From Promicromonospora sukumoe 327MFSha3.1 (GTDB taxonomy: Bacteria > Actinomycetota > Actinomycetes > Actinomycetales > Cellulomonadaceae), in NCBI RefSeq assembly GCF_000385135.1, contig NZ_ARQM01000010.1, positions 930,001-994,000 on the forward strand: a DNA stretch of 64,000 nt, written 5' to 3'. Positions 25,165 to 32,300 of the stretch are shown one piece after another. A program made the position numbers and the translations under genes. Each line of letters starts with the position of its first letter. Position 1 is the stretch's first letter. The notes below the pieces were generated by a model, which searched no databases, was not told the origin of the DNA, and was given only the letters and a program-made list of their open reading frames with translations.

Positions 25165-25566
25165 CTACCGCACCACCGCCGCCACCGCGCTGACCTCGAT
25201 CAGCGCGCCCGGCACCCCGAGCCCCGCGACTCGCGCACCGAGCACCAGCGGCGGCTCCTCCGACGCGAGCACCGGCGCGATCGCACCGTAGGCCGCGGCG
25301 AGGTCGACGCCGTCGACGAAGAGGACGGTCCACTGCACGACGTCGGCGAAGGTCGCGCCGGCGGCGGCGAGCGCGACGCCCGCGTTCTCCAGGGCGCGGG
25401 CGGCCTGGGCCGCCACGTCGTCGGCGCCGACGAGCGTGCCGTCGGCGTCGACGGAGTTCTGCCCGCCGACGTAGATGGTGGTGGCGCCGGGCGGGACCAC
25501 GGCGACGTGGCTGAAGGCGGGGCTGTGGACCAGCCCCTCGGGTCGAAGACGCTGTATCTGTTCCAT
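25165..25566 (-). CDS. RidA (YjgF/UK114) family enamine/imine deaminase-like protein
   Basis: The 133-residue protein has the RidA fold signatures: IYVGGQNSVDADGTLVG, then AAQAARALENAGVALAAAGA and a late VPGALIEVSAVAA. The Arg that contacts the imine carboxylate in canonical RidA lies in the C-terminal motif and is not clear here. It may therefore be a non-deaminating subgroup. It is divergent from the AraC-type gene, with 51 bp between the start codons, and may be its target. Confidence 0.87.
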   Translation of the reverse strand: MEQIQRLRPEGLVHSPAFSHVAVVPPGATTIYVGGQNSVDADGTLVGADDVAAQAARALENAGVALAAAGATFADVVQWTVLFVDGVDLAAAYGAIAPVLASEEPPLVLGARVAGLGVPGALIEVSAVAAVVR

Positions 25567-25617
25567 GTCCCGATGCTTCCACTGGACACTGACACTCGAC
25601 GTGGCAGGGTTCCAGGC

Positions 25618-26319
25618 ATGACCGCCGATGCCCACGACGCTCCGGGTACGGAGAGCGGCATGTACGAGGAACGGCATCCCGACTCCCCGGACGTCGAGTG
25701 TGTGTGGCAGGCCCGCGCCACCCGCGACGAGCGCTACCTCACGCCCGCGGTCGAGTACTGGGACCTGTGGTTCGCCCGGCAGCCGGACGGCGAGCAGGCC
25801 GCCGGCCTGGCCGGTCCGGCCCTGGGGCACCGCTGGATCAGCTCGACCGTCGGCGAGCACAGCTGGGGCGTGCAGCTCAAGGCGCACGTCGTGGTGCCCG
25901 GCGTGAGCAAGCGGCTGCTGCTGGGCGGGGAGCAGCGGCTGACCGTCGAGGACCGGCACGTCACGATCGGGCGGCACCGGGTCGCCTTCCCGGAGTACGA
26001 CGAGCTCGAGGCGTTCGTCGACCAGCTGCTCGAGCTCGGTCTCCTGCACTCGGACGACGTCGTGCGGCGGATGCTGTCCGGGGAGAACACCGGGTACTCG
26101 GAGCGGCACCGGCAGCGGCGGGTGCGGGCCGCCACCGGCCTGACGGGCAAGCAGATCGCACAGCTCGCCCGCGCCCGGGAGGCCTTCGAGCTGCTGCTGC
26201 GCGGCGTGCCTCCCGCCGAGTGCGCGGCGCGGTGCGGCTTCGCCGACCAGGCCCACCTGACCCGGTCGCTGAGCGCCTTCCACGGGCAGACGCCCGCCCG
26301 CGTCCTGGCCGGCCGATGA
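25618..26319 (+). CDS. AraC-type transcriptional regulator
   Basis: The 233-residue protein ends with an AraC double helix-turn-helix: LTGKQIAQLARAREAFELL, then AARCGFADQAHLTRS and LSAFHGQTPARV. The N-terminal 130 residues have no recognised sensor fold. ATG 25618 replaces an upstream GTG start that would overlap the RidA coding region. It is divergent from the RidA gene and 79 bp upstream of a VOC gene on the same strand. Either could be regulated by it. Confidence 0.85.
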   Translation: MTADAHDAPGTESGMYEERHPDSPDVECVWQARATRDERYLTPAVEYWDLWFARQPDGEQAAGLAGPALGHRWISSTVGEHSWGVQLKAHVVVPGVSKRLLLGGEQRLTVEDRHVTIGRHRVAFPEYDELEAFVDQLLELGLLHSDDVVRRMLSGENTGYSERHRQRRVRAATGLTGKQIAQLARAREAFELLLRGVPPAECAARCGFADQAHLTRSLSAFHGQTPARVLAGR

Positions 26320-26362
26320 CGGCGGAAATCTTCAAGCCCGGGACCCGCGGGCGCTGCTGGAC

Positions 26363-26380
26363 TGGGGTTTCGCAACCCCA
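26363..26380. promoter_or_regulatory. Hairpin between the AraC-type gene and the VOC gene
   Basis: TGGGGTT-TCGC-AACCCCA is a perfect 7-bp stem with a 4-nt loop. It lies 43 bp after the regulator stop and 18 bp before the VOC start, just ahead of the AAGGAG ribosome site. It could be a weak terminator, an operator or a translational element. The sequence alone does not separate these. Confidence 0.4.
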
Positions 26381-26398
26381 CCGGTCACAAGGAGCACG

Positions 26399-26932
26399 AT
26401 GCCCATCCCCGCGGCCCCCGAGGGCTACGCCACGGTCAACCCGTTCATCATCACGCGCGACGCCGAGGAGCTGATGCGGTTCGTCGTCGAGGTCTTCGGG
26501 GGCTCGGAGCGGCCCGAGGCCCGCACGGTCGACGACGACGGACTGCTGCTCCAGGGCGAGGTGGTCCTCGGCACGACGACCGTGATGCTGGCCGAGCGCA
26601 AGCCCGGCTGGCCGTTCACGCCGAGCCTGCTGCAGGTCTACGTGGACGACCTCGAGGCGACCCTCGAGCGCGCGCTCTCCCGTGGCGCCCGGCTCGTCAC
26701 GCGTCCCACGGACTTCTTCGGCACGACGTTCGCCCGCGTCCAGGACCCGAGCGCGAACCTCTGGTGGGTGTGGCAGCACGGCGAGGCGGTCTGGGACCGG
26801 CCGGCCGCGCCCGACGAGCAGGACCAGCAGGACCAGCCCGACGAGAGCTGGGACGTGGCCTCGCCCGAGCTCACCTACATCCACGACACCCTGCTGGAGG
26901 CGATGTCGACCCTGCGGGACCCGGCGAGCTGA
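26399..26932 (+). CDS. PhnB-like VOC family protein
   Basis: The 177-residue protein is a single VOC-fold domain of the PhnB/SRPBCC-neighbour type. It starts TVNPFIITRDAEELMRFV, continues LQVYVDDLEATLERALSRGA and ends with DPSANLWWVWQHGE. A 35-residue acidic and Gln-rich tail follows. Members bind small molecules or act as isomerases, and no ligand is predicted. AAGGAG precedes the ATG. It is convergent with the trpEG gene, with only 2 bp between stops. Confidence 0.82.
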   Translation: MPIPAAPEGYATVNPFIITRDAEELMRFVVEVFGGSERPEARTVDDDGLLLQGEVVLGTTTVMLAERKPGWPFTPSLLQVYVDDLEATLERALSRGARLVTRPTDFFGTTFARVQDPSANLWWVWQHGEAVWDRPAAPDEQDQQDQPDESWDVASPELTYIHDTLLEAMSTLRDPAS

Positions 26933-26934
26933 GG

Positions 26935-28881
26935 TCAGCGCACGATCACCCCCAGGGCGTGCCGGGCCTGCGCCTCGAGGACGCCGATGCCGTCGGACGA
27001 CAGCACCGACTCCAGGTGGCCCTGCACCGAGGCCACGCCCGGGCCGCGCAGCGCGGTGAGCACGCCGTCGTCGTCGGCCGACGGCTCCAGGGCGAGCCGG
27101 GCCACGGGGTTGTCGGCGTCGGCGGCGTCGACGGTGGTCAGCCGCGCGCCGAAGGTGTTGTAGTAGCCGACGGCGGCGGTGGTGCCGAACACGTCGGCGG
27201 CCAGCCGCACGCCCTGGCGCGGCGCGGCCAGCGGGCACAGCGGGAAGCCGGCCAGCCCCGCGAGCACCTGGTGGCTCAGGCAGACCGCGAGCAGCGGGCG
27301 GCCCGCGGTGACCCGTTCGTGGATCCGGCGCGTGATGGCGGCGATGCGCGGGTCGTCCTGGTCGCGGGGGTCGCCGGGTCCCGGGCCGAGGACGACGAGG
27401 TCGTCCGTGAGCACGTCGTCGACGGCGTCCCACCGCACCACGCGGGCGTTCATGCCGAGGTGGTTCAGCTGGTGGGCCAGCATGGTCGTGAACTGGTCCT
27501 CGTGGTCGATCACGAGCACGTCCTGCCCGGTCAGCGGCGAGGGCTCGGGGGCCGCGACGGGGGCGGCGTCCTGCGGCCGGACCCAGAACTCCGCGAGCTG
27601 GGCGTTGCGGACGGCCAGCGCCTCGGCGACGCCCTCCTGCGCGTTCAGGTCGACGACGGCGTCCGGCGCCGCGCCGCGCGGGACCAGCCCGAGCGAGGCG
27701 AGCACGCCCGCCGCCTTCGCCCGGGTCTCGGCGACCTCGTGCTCGGGGACGGAGTGCCGCACCAGGGTCGCGCCGGCGGGCACGGACACGCGGCCGCCGT
27801 CGTGCAGGTACGCGGTGCGGATGAGGATGGGGGCGTCGAGCGAGTAGCCGGCCGGGCCGGCCTCGCCGGCCACGCCGTCGGCAGGCTCGAAGAGCGCGAG
27901 GAACCCCGAGTAGTAGCCGCGCGGCCGCGTCTCGTGGCGGGCGATGACCGTGCAGGCGTTCTCCATGGGCGACCCGGTCACGGTGGGCGCGAACATCGTC
28001 AGGCGCAGCGCGTCGCGCGGGTCGACGGTGGTGCGGCCCTCCAGCAGGTACTCCGTGTGGCTGAGCCGGGCCATCTGCTTGAGGTACGGGCCCACGATGC
28101 GCCCGCCGTCCGGGCAGAGCGCGCTCATCATCTTCATCTCCTCGTCGACCACCATGAAGAGCTCCTCGTTCTCCTTGGTGTCGCGCAGGAAGTCCAGCAC
28201 CCCCTCGCGCGTGGGGCCCGACGCCGGGTGCCGGTAGGTGCCGCTGATCGGGTTCATCCGGGCGACGCCGTCGTGCAGGGTCAGGTGCCGCTCGGGCGTG
28301 GCGCCCGCCAGGGACACGGCGGAGCCGGGCCCCGGGACGTGCACCGCGAACGTCCAGTACGAGCCGACCTCGTGCGTGAGCAGCGCCCGGAACCACGAGG
28401 TCAGCGTGGGCACGGGCGCCGCGTCCGTGCGGGCCTCGAAGCTGCGCATCACCACGAAGTTGGCGCCGGCGCCCTGTCCGATCTCGTCGTCGATCACGCG
28501 GCGCACGATGCCCGCGTACTCGTCGTCGGGGGTGTCGAAGCCGAGGGGCTCGGCGGCCACCGGCTCGGGCGGCAGCACGGCGAGCGCGTCCGACAGCGGG
28601 ACCCGCTCCGTTTCGCGAACCACGAGGCAGCGCAGGGGAGCGCCGTCGTCGCGCACGGTGAAGCCGCGCTCGCGGGCCTGGCGGTAGGGGACGACGGCGA
28701 GCACCGGCGCGCCGTCGAGCGGGATGTCGCGCAGCAGGTCCGCGTCGACGACGTCGCCGGTCAGCACCTCGACCTCGGTGCCGCCGTGGCGGCGCAGGAG
28801 CGCGAAGGGGAGCGAGCCGTCGGAGGCCAGGACCCGGTCCAGGAGCGGGTGCCGGCCGGTCGAGCCAGGGTGGAAGGACAT
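26935..28881 (-). CDS. Fused anthranilate synthase (TrpE-TrpG type, PhzE-like)
   Basis: The 648-residue protein joins a chorismate-binding domain (about 1-430, with GATPERHL, MNPISGTYRHP, ENEELFMVVDEEMKM and TVTGSPMENAC) to a class I glutamine amidotransferase (about 452-648). The amidotransferase has nucleophile Cys in AVCLSHQVLAG and a late GVASVQGHLES. It converts chorismate and glutamine to anthranilate, or in PhzE relatives to 2-amino-2-deoxyisochorismate. The trp-type attenuator directly upstream argues for tryptophan supply. No other trp gene is in the window. ATG 28881 has GAGAGG upstream. Confidence 0.87.
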   Translation of the reverse strand: MSFHPGSTGRHPLLDRVLASDGSLPFALLRRHGGTEVEVLTGDVVDADLLRDIPLDGAPVLAVVPYRQARERGFTVRDDGAPLRCLVVRETERVPLSDALAVLPPEPVAAEPLGFDTPDDEYAGIVRRVIDDEIGQGAGANFVVMRSFEARTDAAPVPTLTSWFRALLTHEVGSYWTFAVHVPGPGSAVSLAGATPERHLTLHDGVARMNPISGTYRHPASGPTREGVLDFLRDTKENEELFMVVDEEMKMMSALCPDGGRIVGPYLKQMARLSHTEYLLEGRTTVDPRDALRLTMFAPTVTGSPMENACTVIARHETRPRGYYSGFLALFEPADGVAGEAGPAGYSLDAPILIRTAYLHDGGRVSVPAGATLVRHSVPEHEVAETRAKAAGVLASLGLVPRGAAPDAVVDLNAQEGVAEALAVRNAQLAEFWVRPQDAAPVAAPEPSPLTGQDVLVIDHEDQFTTMLAHQLNHLGMNARVVRWDAVDDVLTDDLVVLGPGPGDPRDQDDPRIAAITRRIHERVTAGRPLLAVCLSHQVLAGLAGFPLCPLAAPRQGVRLAADVFGTTAAVGYYNTFGARLTTVDAADADNPVARLALEPSADDDGVLTALRGPGVASVQGHLESVLSSDGIGVLEAQARHALGVIVR

Positions 28882-28929
28882 GTGGAGCCTCTCGGTTCGG
28901 GGTGCTCGCCCTCGACCGGGAGTCTCGTG

Positions 28930-28967
28930 GAAAAACACGAAACGACCGCCTCGGGCGAGGCGGTCGT
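28930..28967 (-). terminator. Attenuator terminator of the trp leader
   Basis: On the minus strand ACGACCGCCTCG and CGAGGCGGTCGT (arms 28956-28967 and 28942-28953) form a stem of 10 to 12 bp. TTTCGTGTTTTT follows directly (28941-28930), a rare T-rich tail for this genome. It lies 32 nt after the leader peptide stop and 48 nt before the trpEG start, so it can end transcription before the gene. Confidence 0.8.
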
Positions 28968-28992
28968 GGACGTGTGAGTGGATGCGTCGCGA

Positions 28993-29011
28993 GCCCGCCT
29001 AGTCGGCGGGC
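28993..29011 (-). promoter_or_regulatory. Pause/antiterminator hairpin of the trp leader
   Basis: GCCCGCC-TAGTC-GGCGGGC is a perfect 7-bp hairpin that begins at the second Trp codon of the leader peptide and spans its stop. A ribosome stalled on the Trp codons would cover the first arm. The freed GGCGG of the second arm can pair with CCGCC in the terminator's first arm. This is the standard geometry of ribosome-mediated attenuation. Confidence 0.7.
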
Positions 29012-29043
29012 CACCAGTCCAGGCAGATGCGGGGCGACGTCAT
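28999..29043 (-). CDS. trpL: trp leader peptide, 14 residues
   Basis: The short frame reads MTSPRICLDWWPAD and stops at TAG. Two adjacent Trp codons (29011-29016) abut the pause hairpin, so a shortage of charged tRNA-Trp would stall a ribosome there. There is no ribosome site. The promoter at 29051-29079 places the transcript start at or next to the ATG, so it is probably translated from a leaderless message. The Trp-Trp pair, hairpin, terminator and downstream trpEG gene support each other. Confidence 0.8.
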   Translation of the reverse strand: MTSPRICLDWWPAD

Positions 29044-29050
29044 GGCGGGA

Positions 29051-29079
29051 ACGTTAGCCGGGTACGGGCGGGGTGTCCA
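29051..29079 (-). promoter_or_regulatory. Promoter of the trp leader
   Basis: On the minus strand TGGACA (29079-29074), a 17-nt spacer, then TAACGT (29056-29051) gives a near-consensus promoter. The leader ATG is 7 nt after the -10 box, where transcription should begin. The divergent ABC-F gene starts 77 bp away, so its own promoter must share this stretch. Confidence 0.65.
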
Positions 29080-29119
29080 CAGGGACGTGCGGCCACGTCA
29101 CGGCCAGTAGGGTCCGTTC

Positions 29120-30811
29120 GTGAACGATCACCTGCTGATGGACGCGGTCACCTACCTCGCCGGCGGGCGGCGCATCCTCGACGGGGTCTCCCTGCGGGTC
29201 GGCCCCGGCCAGCGCACGGGGATCATCGGGGAGAACGGGACCGGCAAGTCCACCGCGCTGAAGCTGCTGGCGGGGGTGATCGACCCGCACTCCGGGCGGG
29301 TCGAGCGGCCGGCCGACGTCGGGTACCTGGCGCAGGAGCTGCCCTTCGAACCGGACGCGACCCTCGGTGAGGTGGTCGCGGACGCGCTGCGCACGGTGCG
29401 CGAGACGCTCGAACGTCTCGACGCCGCCGCCGAGCACCTGGCCGGCGTCCCGGCCGACGACCCCGGCCACGCGGCCGCGTCCGAGGCCTACGCCGAGCGG
29501 CTCGCCGAGGCGCAGCGGGTCGACGCGTGGGCGGCGGACCGCCGCGCGGCGCGGGTGCTGCGCTCGCTCACGCTCGACACGGTCCCCGCCGACCGGCCCC
29601 TGCGCACGCTCTCCGGCGGCCAGCGCGGCCGGCTGGCGCTCGCCGCGCTGCTCCTGCGGCAGCCCGCCGCGCTCGTGCTCGACGAGCCGACCAACCACCT
29701 CGACGAGGCCGCCGTCGCGTTCCTCGAGGAGCAGCTGCGCGTGTTCCCGGGCGTCCTCGTGCTCGCCAGCCACGACCGCGCCCTCCTCGACGCCGTCTGC
29801 ACGGGCCTGGTCGATCTCGACCCCGCCGCAGCCGGTCCGGTCGCGTTCGGCGGCGGGTACTCGGCGTACATCGGGCACAAGCGAGCGGCCCGGCAGCGCT
29901 GGGAGCAGCGCCATCGCGAGGAGCAGGAGGAGATCTACCGCCTGGCCCGCATCGTCGTCGACACCGACCCCGCCCTCGCGCCGGCCCGGGACCGCCGCGA
30001 CTCGGAGAAGATGGGCTACGGCCACCGGGCCGGCCGGGTGCAGAACCAGGTCGCGCGGCGGGTGCGGGACGCGCGGCGGCGGCTCGAGGACGCCGTGCTC
30101 CGGCAGGTCGCGGCACCACCACCGCCCCTGCGCCTGACCGCGCCGGACGTCGCCCTGCCGGCGTCCGACGGGCCGCTCGTCGAGCTGTCCGACATCGAGG
30201 TTCCCGGCCGGCTCCGCGTCCCGCGGCTCACTGTGGAAGCGGGGGAGAAGCTGCTGATCACCGGCCCCAACGGTGCCGGGAAGTCCACCCTGCTCGGCGT
30301 CATCGCCGGTGAGGTGGAGTTCGCCGGGCACCTCCGCCGGGACCCGGACGCAGCGGTGTCGTACCTCGCCCAGGACACCGTGTTCGAGCGCCCCGACCGG
30401 TCGGCCGAGCAGATCTATCTCGACACGGTCGGGGAGCACGCCGCCGAGCGGGTGCCGCTGACGGCGCTCGGGCTGCTGACGCCCCGCGAGGCCGGCGTGC
30501 CCGTCGGCGAGCTTTCCGTCGGCCAGCGCCGCCGCCTGGCGCTCGCGCTCCTCTTCGCCCGCCCGCCGCACCTGCTGCTCCTGGACGAGCCGACCAACCA
30601 CCTGTCCCCGACGCTCGTCGACGAGCTGGAGGACGCCTTCGCGCGGGCGCCCGGTGCGATCGTCGTCGCGGGTCACGACCGGCTGATGCGCTCGAGGTGG
30701 CAGGGGCGCGTCTTCGCGCTGGACGGCCCTGGCGGACCTGCTGAAGCTGCCGGCCCGCGACCGTCGGATCGTCCAGGCGGCTCCGCCGAACTCCCCATTC
30801 CGGCGGGGTGA
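29120..30811 (+). CDS. ABC-F family ATPase (ribosome-associated)
   Basis: The 563-residue protein has two ABC domains and no transmembrane segment. The first has GENGTGKST, LSGGQRGRL and VLDEPTNHLD. The second has GPNGAGKST, LSVGQRRRL and LLDEPTNHLS. The linker between them is about 90 residues, charged and helical. ABC-F proteins bind the ribosomal E site and either protect it from antibiotics or modulate translation. The sequence does not decide which. GTG 29120 lies 6 nt after TAGGGT and has no clear ribosome site. ATG 29138 is an alternative. Confidence 0.88.
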   Translation: MNDHLLMDAVTYLAGGRRILDGVSLRVGPGQRTGIIGENGTGKSTALKLLAGVIDPHSGRVERPADVGYLAQELPFEPDATLGEVVADALRTVRETLERLDAAAEHLAGVPADDPGHAAASEAYAERLAEAQRVDAWAADRRAARVLRSLTLDTVPADRPLRTLSGGQRGRLALAALLLRQPAALVLDEPTNHLDEAAVAFLEEQLRVFPGVLVLASHDRALLDAVCTGLVDLDPAAAGPVAFGGGYSAYIGHKRAARQRWEQRHREEQEEIYRLARIVVDTDPALAPARDRRDSEKMGYGHRAGRVQNQVARRVRDARRRLEDAVLRQVAAPPPPLRLTAPDVALPASDGPLVELSDIEVPGRLRVPRLTVEAGEKLLITGPNGAGKSTLLGVIAGEVEFAGHLRRDPDAAVSYLAQDTVFERPDRSAEQIYLDTVGEHAAERVPLTALGLLTPREAGVPVGELSVGQRRRLALALLFARPPHLLLLDEPTNHLSPTLVDELEDAFARAPGAIVVAGHDRLMRSRWQGRVFALDGPGGPAEAAGPRPSDRPGGSAELPIPAG

Positions 30812-30835
30812 CGGCCGACCCTACGGTCATGGACC

Positions 30836-32239
30836 ATGATCACCGTCGATCGGCACCGGACCCGCGCCACCCGCGCGTCGCGGTCGTCCCGCAGCAGCAC
30901 ACCGGCACGCACCCTGCTCGCACTCGGGGGCGCGGCGACGCTGCTCGCCCTCTCGGCGTGCGGCGCCGGAGGATCCGGGGACGGCGACGCCGCCACCGGC
31001 ACCATCCAGTGGTGGACCTGGGACGACAAGCAGGCGGTGTCGTGGGGCAAGTGCGTCGAGCCGTTCGAGCAGGCCAACCCCGGTATCGAGGTCAAGGTGC
31101 AGCAGTACGCCTGGGACGACTACTGGACCAAGCTCACCGCGGGCTTCGTGGCCGGCAACGCCCCGGACACGTTCATGAACCACACGTCCAACTACCCCGA
31201 GTACGTGGACCAGGGCCAGCTCCTGCCGCTGGACGACCTGATCGAGGAGTCGGGCTACGACACGGGTCAGCTCGGGGTCGGCGTCGACACCTGGACGTAC
31301 AGCGACGGCGCCACCTACGGCCTGCCGAAGGACTGGGCGACCGTCGGCTTCTTCTACGACAAGGACAAGATCGCCGACGCCGGCCTCACCGAGGACGACG
31401 TGCAGAACATGACCTGGAACCCCGACGACGGCGGCACGTTCGAGAAGGTGGTCGCGCGCCTGACCGTCGACGCGAACGGGGTGCGCGGCGACGAGCCGGG
31501 CTTCGACAAGGACGACGTGGCGACCTACGGCATCAACAGCCTCGGGTCCAACGGCATCAACGGGCAGGACACCTGGGCCAACTTCGCCTCGACCACCGGC
31601 TGGACGCTGGGCGACAAGGACAGCTTCCCCACCACGTTCCGGTACGAGGACGAGCGCTTCGTGAGGACGGCGAAGTACCTGCGCGGCCTCGGGGAGCGCG
31701 GCCTGTCACCGGTCGAGGGGCAGTCCACGCTCGGCCCGGCCGAGCAGCTCGGCACGGGCAGCGTCGCCATGGTCTCGGGCGGGTCCTGGTACGCGACGAC
31801 GTTCTTCGCGCTCGACGGGGTCGACGTCGGGATCGCGCCCTCGGTGCTGAGCGAGGACGGCGAGCGCGCCGGGATGTCCAACTCGAACGCGGACTCGGTC
31901 TGGGCGGGCAGCAAGCACCCGGAGGCGGCGTTCAAGTGGATCGCCTACATGAACTCGCCCGAGTGCCAGGACGTCGCGGGCGCCGACGGCACCTTCTTCC
32001 CGTCGATCGACTCGTCCATGGAGAAGACCCAGGCCGCCCTGCTCGACCGGGGGATCGACATCGCCCCCTACACCCAGCAGTTCGTCGACGGGACGCTCTT
32101 CGAGACGCCGGTGTTCGCGGGCGGCCAGAAGATGGGCTCCGCGATCAGCCCGCTGATGGAGGGGTACTTCACCGGGCAGCGCGAGGACGACGTCTTCGCC
32201 GAGATGGATGCGCTCAGCCAGGAGATCCTCGCGGAGTAG
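30836..32239 (+). CDS. Sugar-binding lipoprotein of an ABC importer (orphan)
   Basis: The 467-residue protein has a lipoprotein signal with lipobox LSAC (Cys42). The mature part is a family 1 solute-binding protein typical of oligosaccharide importers (TIQWWTWDDK, EQANPGIEVKVQQY, AGNAPDTF). No permease or ATPase gene is next to it, so it must work with a transporter encoded elsewhere. A TACGGT box lies 8 nt before the ATG, suggesting a leaderless start. It is convergent with the secreted dehydrogenase operon across a long terminator. Confidence 0.9.
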   Translation: MITVDRHRTRATRASRSSRSSTPARTLLALGGAATLLALSACGAGGSGDGDAATGTIQWWTWDDKQAVSWGKCVEPFEQANPGIEVKVQQYAWDDYWTKLTAGFVAGNAPDTFMNHTSNYPEYVDQGQLLPLDDLIEESGYDTGQLGVGVDTWTYSDGATYGLPKDWATVGFFYDKDKIADAGLTEDDVQNMTWNPDDGGTFEKVVARLTVDANGVRGDEPGFDKDDVATYGINSLGSNGINGQDTWANFASTTGWTLGDKDSFPTTFRYEDERFVRTAKYLRGLGERGLSPVEGQSTLGPAEQLGTGSVAMVSGGSWYATTFFALDGVDVGIAPSVLSEDGERAGMSNSNADSVWAGSKHPEAAFKWIAYMNSPECQDVAGADGTFFPSIDSSMEKTQAALLDRGIDIAPYTQQFVDGTLFETPVFAGGQKMGSAISPLMEGYFTGQREDDVFAEMDALSQEILAE

Positions 32240-32247
32240 TGCGGGGA

Positions 32248-32289
32248 CAGGCCGGCCCGGACCACCGCGCGGTGGTCCGGGCCGGCCTG
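32248..32289. terminator. Bidirectional terminator, 42-nt perfect palindrome
   Basis: The two 21-nt arms (32248-32268 and 32269-32289) are exactly complementary with no spacer. The palindrome fills the gap between the stop of the sugar-binding protein (32239) and the stop of the convergent operon (32301). The innermost bases must open to form a loop in RNA. It should stop transcripts from both sides. Confidence 0.85.
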
Positions 32290-32300
32290 CCTCCGGGCGG

